From Tsuneonella aeria (lineage in GTDB: Bacteria; Pseudomonadota; Alphaproteobacteria; Sphingomonadales; Sphingomonadaceae), in the NCBI RefSeq assembly GCF_009827495.1, contig NZ_WTZA01000001.1, positions 992,001 through 1,056,000 of the forward strand: DNA of 64,000 nt. Direction: 5' to 3'. This document shows, one piece after another, positions 58,054 to 64,000 of the stretch. Positions within the stretch are counted from its first letter, which is position 1. Every line of letters starts with the position of its first letter. The translations under genes were made by a program, and so were the position numbers. Below the pieces are notes generated by a model, which made no database searches, was not told where the DNA came from, and worked only from the letters and a program-made list of their open reading frames with translations.

Positions 58054-60006
58054 ATGACCGGATTTTCTCACCCGGCTGCCGTACGTCGCGCGGCGCTGCT
58101 TTCGTCGATCGCCCTGTTCGCCGTGGCCACGCCGTCCGCGGCGCAAACCGTCGTGATCCAGCCGGATGCCACGCCGCTCAACGACACGGACTGCAATTTC
58201 GACACGACCTCGCCGGTCATCGTCACGCCGCCCTGCACGTTCGACGGCACCCGCACGGTGACATATAACGGGCGCACCCGCGTGGCCCGCAATTCCACGA
58301 CCGACTTCCTGATCGATACATACACGGTGGCGTTTTCCGGCAACCTCAAGGTCGACGGGCTGCCGGTTCAGACCGGGCCGGACGCTGTCTGACCCTTCAG
58401 CATAACGACCGGACCGGGGTTCGGCCCGACCGATGCGAGCTATTTCTTCCCCACCGAAGGGCAGACCGTGAACGTCACGGCGAACTACACGGGCGAGCGG
58501 ATCCAGCTCGTCACGACCGGCGGCGCCGGGTCCGCCCCTTCCGCCAGCCCGCCTGCCTACTGGAGCCGCATCAGCAACCTGACCGGCACGGTCAACAGCA
58601 TCGACATCAACGTCGAAAGCTACTTCGAAAGCGCGACCGGCGACTCGTACGAATTCATCCTCAAGTCGGTGAGCCCCACGGCAATCGTGAACAACTCCAC
58701 GGCCGTGGCCGGCACGTTCCGGAACGACGGGGACGATGCACGCTCCATCCAGTTCGGCACGATCACCGGCACGGCGACCGTGTACCAGGGCCCGATGCTG
58801 TCGCAATATCCTGACTATGCAGGTGCGGTGAACACGGGGCTCCAGTCGCTCTATCAGCTGGGCTATGCGCTGACGACAACGGTCACGACCCAGCTCGACG
58901 AAACCGGCCTGATGACCCCCAAGGTGACGGTGTCGCAGGGCATCGCCATGAACGGCAGCAAGATCACCGGCCTCGCCGCCGGCACGGCGGCGAGCGACGC
59001 TGTCAACAAGGGTCAGCTCGATGCCGCGATCGCCTCCATCGGCGGAGGCGGCGGCGGCGGAAGTCCGTACCTCGCGATTAACGCGAGCGGAACCGCGGCG
59101 TCTGCGACCCAGACCAACAGCATCGCCATGGGTTCGGCCGCGGCGGCGCAGGGCGTGAACAGCATGGCAATGGGCGTCGGCGCCAATGTAACGAGCGAAT
59201 CCGGCACGGCCATCGGCAGCGACAGCGCCGCCGACTCCGATGCGATCGGCGCCCGCGCGGAATTCTACGCCACCGCCGTGGGAACCGACGCCAACGCCGG
59301 CGGCACCGCGGCGACCACGGTCGGCGCCGCTGCGCGCTCCGCGGGCAGTTATGCCACGTCGATCGGCTACGCCAGCTACGCCGGCGGAGTAGGCTCCACC
59401 GCAATCGGCACCAATGCCTACGCCTTGCGGACAGGTTCGGTCGCGATCGGGCTCGACGCGCAGTCGACGCACCAGAATTCCACCGCCATCGGTTCCGGCG
59501 CGCAGACGAGCGCGGACAACCAGATCGTGCTGGGCAACACGCAGACCGTGGTGAAGGTGGCCGGGATCGACGCCTCGACGGCGGCACAGGTCGGCCCGGT
59601 GGACGTGGTGACGGTCGATGCCAGCGGCACGCTCGGCCGCCAGCGCGTTGCCACGGCGCAGGAAATGCGGACCGCCGTCGAATACATCTCCGCCGTAACG
59701 GACAGCCAGTTCTCCGACCTTTCGGGCCGGGTCGCGGCGATCGACACCCGGCTCAACGGGTTCGACCAGCGGCTGAACGGGATCGAAGGCGGCGTCGCGG
59801 CCGCCATGGCGATGGGCCAGGCCAAGCTGGTGCCCGATGCCAACATCTCGATGACAGTGGCCGCCGCCACCTACGGCGGGGAACAGGGCTATGCCGGATC
59901 GATCAGCGGCCGCCTGGCGGACAAGGTCTATATCTCCGGCAGCATGTCGGGGAACACCGGCGACAAGCGCGTCGGGGGCGCCGTGTCCGCCACGTTCGGG
60001 TTCTGA
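58054..60006 (+). pseudogene. YadA-like trimeric autotransporter adhesin, interrupted by an in-frame TGA
   Basis: One continuous frame of 650 sense-plus-stop codons with a single TGA at 58390-58392 (codon 113). Before it: signal peptide (MTGFSHPAAVRR...PSAAQT) and a secreted N-domain. After it the frame continues with PFSITTGPGFGP, the head with YadA-type heptad-like repeats (SIAMGSAAAAQG, SMAMGVGANV, TAIGSDSAAD, SVAIGLDAQS), a short coiled stalk (DLSGRVAAIDTRLNGFDQRL) and a C-terminal YadA membrane anchor ending in SATFGF. A GTG at 58468 could start the second half, but it would lack a signal peptide. It is either a nonsense mutation, a sequencing error or readthrough. Codons after the stop show no further decay. 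Confidence 0.75.
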
Positions 60007-60018
60007 CGGGCAGCATCA

Positions 60019-60052
60019 GCGCCGGGGTGCGACAGGGACGGCACCCCGGCGC
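60019..60052. terminator. Strong hairpin between convergent genes
   Basis: GCGCCGGGGTGC and GCACCCCGGCGC form a perfect 12-bp stem with a 10-base loop, midway between the adhesin and the DUF885 gene. No U-run on either strand, so termination is likely but not certain. Confidence 0.5.
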
Positions 60053-60060
60053 CGCCCAGC

Positions 60061-61869
60061 TCACGTCGCGGCCGGGCCGCCCGACGCGATCCATGTGTCG
60101 ATCTTGGCCTCCAGCACGCCGAGCGGGAGGCCCGAGGTGCCCAGCACCTGGTGGTGGAACGCCTTGACGTCGAACCGTTCGCCCAGCGCGGTTTCGGCCC
60201 GTTTGCGCAGCTCCTTGATCTTGAGCTCGCCCACCTTGTAGGCCAGCGCCTGGCCCGGCATCACGATGTAGCGGTTGACTTCGCTGGTAGCGAATTCGCG
60301 CGGCTGGCCGTTGGCCACCATGTAGTCGATCGCCTGCTGGCGGCTCCACCCCTTGGCGTGCAGGCCCGTGTCCACCACCAGCCGCACTCCGCGCAGCAGT
60401 TCGCCCCCGGCCAGCGCGCCGATCCGTTCGATCGGATCGTCGTAGAGGCCCAGTTCGTAGCCCAGGCTTTCGGCGTAGAGCCCCCAGCCTTCGGAGAACG
60501 CCGTATAGCCGCCGTAGCGCAGAAACGCGGGCAGCGCGGTGTTCTCGTACGCTTCCATGATCTGGAAGTGATGCCCCGGATTGCCTTCGTGCATGTAGAG
60601 CGCGATCGTGGGCGAAACCGTGCGGTTGGCGAGATCGTACCCGCTGAAATAGAACACGCCGGGCTTGCCGGTGGCCGCGTCGCCCGGATTGTAGGACGCG
60701 GCCAGGTTGAACTTCTCGCGATACTCCTCGTACGGCCGGATTTCGAGCGGCGTGCGCGGCTGGCGGGCGAACAGGCGGTTCATCAGCGGATCGACCTTGC
60801 GGCCGATATCGTACCACGCTTCCGTCAGCGCGGCCTTGTCGCGGTAGATCGTCGGCTTGCGGTCGCCGGCCTCGGCCCTCGCCTTCGCCAGTTCCGCATT
60901 GATCCGCGCCACTTCGGACAGGCCGAGCTGGTGCACGGCTTCCGGATCGAGCGGCAGGGTGGTCATCTCCGTCACCCGGTAGCGATAGTAATCCGCCCCG
61001 CCCCGCGCGGCAGACAGGCCCACGGTATTGCGCGATTTCGGCAGGTATTCGGTGGCGAGGAACGTGCGCAGGCGCTGCAGCGCGGGCCGGATGCCCTGTT
61101 CGATGGCGGTGCGGAACTCGCTCGTCAGACGCGTGCGATCGGCCGCCGGGATCGCTTCGGGGAACTTGGCAATCGGCGTCCAGTAGGGCGTTTCCCCGGT
61201 ATCGAGGTCGAGCTGGGTGTCGAGCTGCGCGATCATCGTCTCGGTGGCGATGCGCGGGTGCACCACGCCATCCGCCATGCCGGCGCGGAACCGCTCGATC
61301 GCGCGGTCGACCGCGGGGCCGAACTGGGCGTGCCGCTTCAGCGCGTTCTCATAATCCGTCACCGTGGCAAACGGCATCTGCCCGCCGGCGCTCGACAGGC
61401 GCGGATAGAAGATGTGGATGCCGGTGAAGTGATCGATCGGCAGGTTCGCCTCATACCGCAGGATGCCGGGTTCGGTCTGGGCGATGATCCGCTCCTGCCC
61501 GAAGCGGAATACGTCATAAGCGATGCGGTCGGTCGCGTTCAGGCTGCCGCGATCGAATGTGCGCAGCTCGGCAAGTGCCTGCTCCGCAGCGCGGCGATCG
61601 GCAGCGAAGGCATCGAGCGAGAACAGCGGTCCGAGCTGGTCGGCACGCGTGAAATCGCCCCGGAAGAACCCGGCGATCGGATTTCGCGCAATCGACTCGC
61701 GGTCCGTCCGTTCGAACAGTGCGTAGAGCTTCTCGTTCTGCCCGGCGGCGGGGGTAGCGGCCACCACCACCGGGGCGGTGACAGTTTCCGTCGCGGAAGG
61801 AACCGTCGCGCAGGCGGCGAGCGGAAGGGCTGCTGCTGCGCCGAGCAGCACCGAGCGAAAGGCGGTCAT
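60061..61869 (-). CDS. DUF885 family predicted lipoprotein (peptidase-like)
   Basis: A 602-residue periplasmic protein with a lipoprotein signal (lipobox LAAC, Cys20). The DUF885 domain shows the metallopeptidase-like motif HEGNPGHHFQ (HExxx-type zinc site context) followed by FSEGWGLYAE, and a tail around LKIKELRKRAE. Related proteins are described as M1/gluzincin-like carboxypeptidases, but activity is unproven for most. It converges on the adhesin and is followed upstream by the MipA-like gene 105 bases away on the same strand. Confidence 0.87.
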   Translation of the reverse strand: MTAFRSVLLGAAAALPLAACATVPSATETVTAPVVVAATPAAGQNEKLYALFERTDRESIARNPIAGFFRGDFTRADQLGPLFSLDAFAADRRAAEQALAELRTFDRGSLNATDRIAYDVFRFGQERIIAQTEPGILRYEANLPIDHFTGIHIFYPRLSSAGGQMPFATVTDYENALKRHAQFGPAVDRAIERFRAGMADGVVHPRIATETMIAQLDTQLDLDTGETPYWTPIAKFPEAIPAADRTRLTSEFRTAIEQGIRPALQRLRTFLATEYLPKSRNTVGLSAARGGADYYRYRVTEMTTLPLDPEAVHQLGLSEVARINAELAKARAEAGDRKPTIYRDKAALTEAWYDIGRKVDPLMNRLFARQPRTPLEIRPYEEYREKFNLAASYNPGDAATGKPGVFYFSGYDLANRTVSPTIALYMHEGNPGHHFQIMEAYENTALPAFLRYGGYTAFSEGWGLYAESLGYELGLYDDPIERIGALAGGELLRGVRLVVDTGLHAKGWSRQQAIDYMVANGQPREFATSEVNRYIVMPGQALAYKVGELKIKELRKRAETALGERFDVKAFHHQVLGTSGLPLGVLEAKIDTWIASGGPAAT

Positions 61870-61974
61870 CGAAACTCCCTGTAAAGGCCGGGGACCGGTA
61901 CGCGCCGGCTCCCTTGGGCAGGCACGGTATTTCGATGAAAAGGCGGTGCCTGTCCACCGCCCCGCGATGACGCG

Positions 61975-62847
61975 TCAGAAAGTGTAACCGATGCCCACCG
62001 CGGCGAACCATTGGTCCGCGCTGCCCCTCATTGCGGTGTAAGGCGTGCGCCGGGCATCGCCCAGCATGTGCGAATACCCGCCGACCAGCACCCCGGCGAG
62101 GCCGCCGTTGGCAAGGTCTCCGTCGAAGTCGAACGCGGTCAGCAAGGTAACCCCCGCCTTCGTCCAGCCGCCGCCATCGGTATCGTAAACCGGCAGGCCG
62201 CTGGCGATGCTCTGCGCGGGCGAGACAGCGTAATAGTAGTCGATGAAATCGCTGTCGGCATGTTCGGCCGAAAGCGAAAGCGATGCGGCGATGCCCCGGC
62301 TGAGCGGCGTGAAATAGGATACGCTGGGCGCGATCGTCATGCCCGAATGCGCGCCGTTGACGTCCCACAGGACGTCGGCCCCGACGCTGAGCGAGTCGTA
62401 GGGGTTGAGCAACTTGGGAAAGCTGACGCCCAGGTTGCCGCCGACTTCGATCGCGGTGTCGAGCTCGCCCGCGGCTTCCACGACCGGGTCCTTGATCTGG
62501 CGGCTGCGGTTCGTGCGGATTCGAAACGCGGGGCCGGCCGCAAATCCCATGCCCTCGGCAGGATCCGCCACCAGGTCGAGCGCGAGGCCGGCGGGGCGCG
62601 GCTGGATTCCGATGCCGCCCACTTTCCCCTGGATCAGAGGCGCGGGGTAGAACACGTAATCGTCCGAACCGTCGTAGCTGGGGCCCAAACCGCCGCCGAT
62701 CCCGATCGAAACCCAGGTGTCGTCATAGACCGTATCGTTGCGTTCGACCGCCTCTGCCGGTCCCGCGGTGACCTGTTCCTCCTGCGCGAAGGCAGGCGCG
62801 GCGGCGAACGCGGCCAGCAGGCCGGCGGCGATGGCGGTGGTTCTCAT
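61975..62847 (-). CDS. MipA/OmpV family outer-membrane protein
   Basis: A 290-residue predicted beta-barrel. Signal peptide (MRTTAIAAGLLAAFAAAPAFAQ), then alternating hydrophobic strands (WVSIGIGGGLGPSYDGSDDYVFYP, the MipA/OmpV start motif) and a C-terminal aromatic GIGYTF. MipA binds murein-synthesis factors in E. coli, and OmpV members act as porins or adhesins; which applies here is unknown. ATG 62847 was chosen at the signal peptide. It is divergent from crtY across 117 bases. Confidence 0.87.
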   Translation of the reverse strand: MRTTAIAAGLLAAFAAAPAFAQEEQVTAGPAEAVERNDTVYDDTWVSIGIGGGLGPSYDGSDDYVFYPAPLIQGKVGGIGIQPRPAGLALDLVADPAEGMGFAAGPAFRIRTNRSRQIKDPVVEAAGELDTAIEVGGNLGVSFPKLLNPYDSLSVGADVLWDVNGAHSGMTIAPSVSYFTPLSRGIAASLSLSAEHADSDFIDYYYAVSPAQSIASGLPVYDTDGGGWTKAGVTLLTAFDFDGDLANGGLAGVLVGGYSHMLGDARRTPYTAMRGSADQWFAAVGIGYTF

Positions 62848-62964
62848 GATGATTGCTATTCCCCTGATTGCGCGGGGATAACCCGCTGCGCGCCCGCGCG
62901 TTCCGCGCAGCTGCCCTACCAAGGCGATTGCCCGCGCGGGTGATGCCGCCTAGTCACACCGTCC

Positions 62965-64000
62965 ATGACAGGGCACACGATCGATATCGCCATCGCCGGC
63001 GGCGGGCTTGCAGGCGGGCTGGTTGCGCTCGCGCTTGCCCGCACGCGGCCCGATCTGCGCATCGCGCTGGTGGAAGAGGGCGCGGCGCTGGGCGGACACC
63101 ACCGGTGGAGTTGGTTCGCCAGCGACCTCGACCGCGAGGGCACCGCTCTGATGGAGGAATTCCGGATCGCGCGCTGGCAAGGCTACGCGGTGCGCTTCCC
63201 GCAATTCCCGCGCGATCTATCGACCGGATACTGCTCGCTGCACTCGGCCGACTTCGACGGGGCATTGCGCGCCGTGCTCCCGTCCGACGCCATCCGGACA
63301 GGCCGGCGGATCGCCGCGCTGGACGCGGGCGGCATCGACCTGGCAGATGGCGAACGCATCGCGGCGCGCGCGGTGATCGATGCGCGCGGCATTGCGGACG
63401 CCGCCGCGCTCACCGGCGGCTGGCAGGTATTCCTCGGCCGGCACCTCAGGACCCGGCGCCCGCACGGCGTGGACCGGCCCACGATCATGGATGCCGCCGT
63501 GGACCAGCACGGCGCTCTGCGCTTCGTCTACACCCTGCCGCTGGGCCCGGACGAACTGTTTGTGGAGGATACCTACTACGCCGATGCGCCCACGCTCAAC
63601 CGTGAGGCGCTGTCCGGGCGGATCGACCGCTATTGCCAGGCGCACGGCTGGGAGGGCGAGGCGATCGACCACGAAACCGGCGTGCTTCCCGTCATCACCG
63701 GCGGCGATTTCGCGGCGTTCCAGCGCGCGCACGGCACGCCCGGTGTCGCCGCCATCGGCACGCGCGGCGGGTTCGTCCATCCGCTCACCAGCTACACCCT
63801 TCCCTTCGCGGTGGAGACCGCGCTCGCCATCGCCGGCAGCGCCGATCTTGATGGCGAGAGCCTTGCCGCGATGATCGCGGACCGGGCGCGGGAGCAGTGG
63901 CGCCGGACGGCATATTACCGCACGCTCGGCCGGATGATGTTCGGCGCCGGCGCGCCCGGCCAGCGCCGCCGCGCTTTCGCACTCGTCTACCGCCAGCCCG
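62965..64000 (+). CDS. crtY: Lycopene beta-cyclase CrtY (5' part; cut by window end)
   Basis: Cyclises lycopene to beta-carotene. 345 codons are present and the frame is open at the edge; about 40 residues are probably missing. Features are the FAD/NAD-binding IAIAGGGLAGGLVALAL, the VEEGAALGGHHRWSW segment, the CrtY motif PHGVDRPTIMDAAVDQ, EDTYYADAP and RGGFVHPLTSYTLP. Other crt genes would be expected just beyond the window. The ATG 62965 gives MTGHTIDIAIAGGG. Confidence 0.9.
   Translation, partial: MTGHTIDIAIAGGGLAGGLVALALARTRPDLRIALVEEGAALGGHHRWSWFASDLDREGTALMEEFRIARWQGYAVRFPQFPRDLSTGYCSLHSADFDGALRAVLPSDAIRTGRRIAALDAGGIDLADGERIAARAVIDARGIADAAALTGGWQVFLGRHLRTRRPHGVDRPTIMDAAVDQHGALRFVYTLPLGPDELFVEDTYYADAPTLNREALSGRIDRYCQAHGWEGEAIDHETGVLPVITGGDFAAFQRAHGTPGVAAIGTRGGFVHPLTSYTLPFAVETALAIAGSADLDGESLAAMIADRAREQWRRTAYYRTLGRMMFGAGAPGQRRRAFALVYRQP

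Noticed and set aside
58390..58392. TGA in the adhesin gene as a selenocysteine codon
   Set aside because: No SECIS-like hairpin is apparent just after the TGA, and a selenocysteine in a YadA-like adhesin has no precedent that I know of.

Overview
The window is 64 kb of high-GC chromosome with dense, mostly co-oriented genes. It looks like an alphaproteobacterium of the order Sphingomonadales, most likely Erythrobacteraceae. The grounds are the murC-murB-ddl order inside the dcw cluster, the gene repertoire (DUF2849/DUF934 sulfite-reductase operon, a TPR-SPOR gene after ftsZ, lycopene cyclase crtY) and the codon usage; this placement is by recognition, not by a search. Apart from two damaged genes it reads as core chromosome. 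I see no insertion sequence, phage, integrase or CRISPR array.

Layout. 1-5.2 kb: rarA with a coupled DUF429-like gene, tRNA-Thr, an exonuclease III, then fumC and queF on the minus strand. 5.3-12.6 kb: a Pro-rich membrane protein followed by a sulfur block (sulfurtransferase, cystathionine beta-lyase-like enzyme, then the assimilatory operon cobA-DUF2849-cysI-DUF934-cysH). 12.6-20 kb, minus strand: small lipoprotein, NAD-dependent epimerase, proB, obgE, tRNA-Ala, a poly-proline lipoprotein, a Bax-inhibitor-1 protein, proC and a YbjN-like gene. 20-40.7 kb, minus strand: the complete division and cell-wall cluster mraZ-rsmH-ftsL-ftsI-murE-murF-mraY-murD-ftsW-murG-murC-murB-ddl-ftsQ-ftsA-ftsZ, followed by a TPR-SPOR protein. 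Eleven of its 15 junctions are 4-base stop/start overlaps, so it is built as one translationally coupled unit. 41-53 kb: mixed housekeeping genes (cysteine synthase, 2Fe-2S ferredoxin, AlkA-type glycosylase, S9 peptidase, SDR, PhhB, ccmAB, map, M17 aminopeptidase, argC). 53.3-55.4 kb: glnB-glnA with a sigma-54-like promoter and a strong terminator. 55.4-57.9 kb: a decayed SRAP gene and thiC behind a TPP riboswitch. 58-60 kb: a YadA-like trimeric autotransporter interrupted by one in-frame TGA. 60-64 kb: a DUF885 lipoprotein, a MipA/OmpV porin-like protein and the 5' part of crtY, cut by the window edge.

The points most worth following up are: (i) two exact DnaA boxes (TTATCCACA), each beside a GGTTAAC element, in the two real regulatory gaps of the dcw cluster (before mraZ and before ftsZ), suggesting a direct link between replication initiation and division-gene expression; (ii) a GGGA repeat array before mraZ that could be the MraZ operator; (iii) the single nonsense codon in the adhesin gene; and (iv) the SRAP relic, whose start codon before the catalytic cysteine is lost and whose C-terminus is missing. 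I did not find a convincing wholly new multi-gene system.
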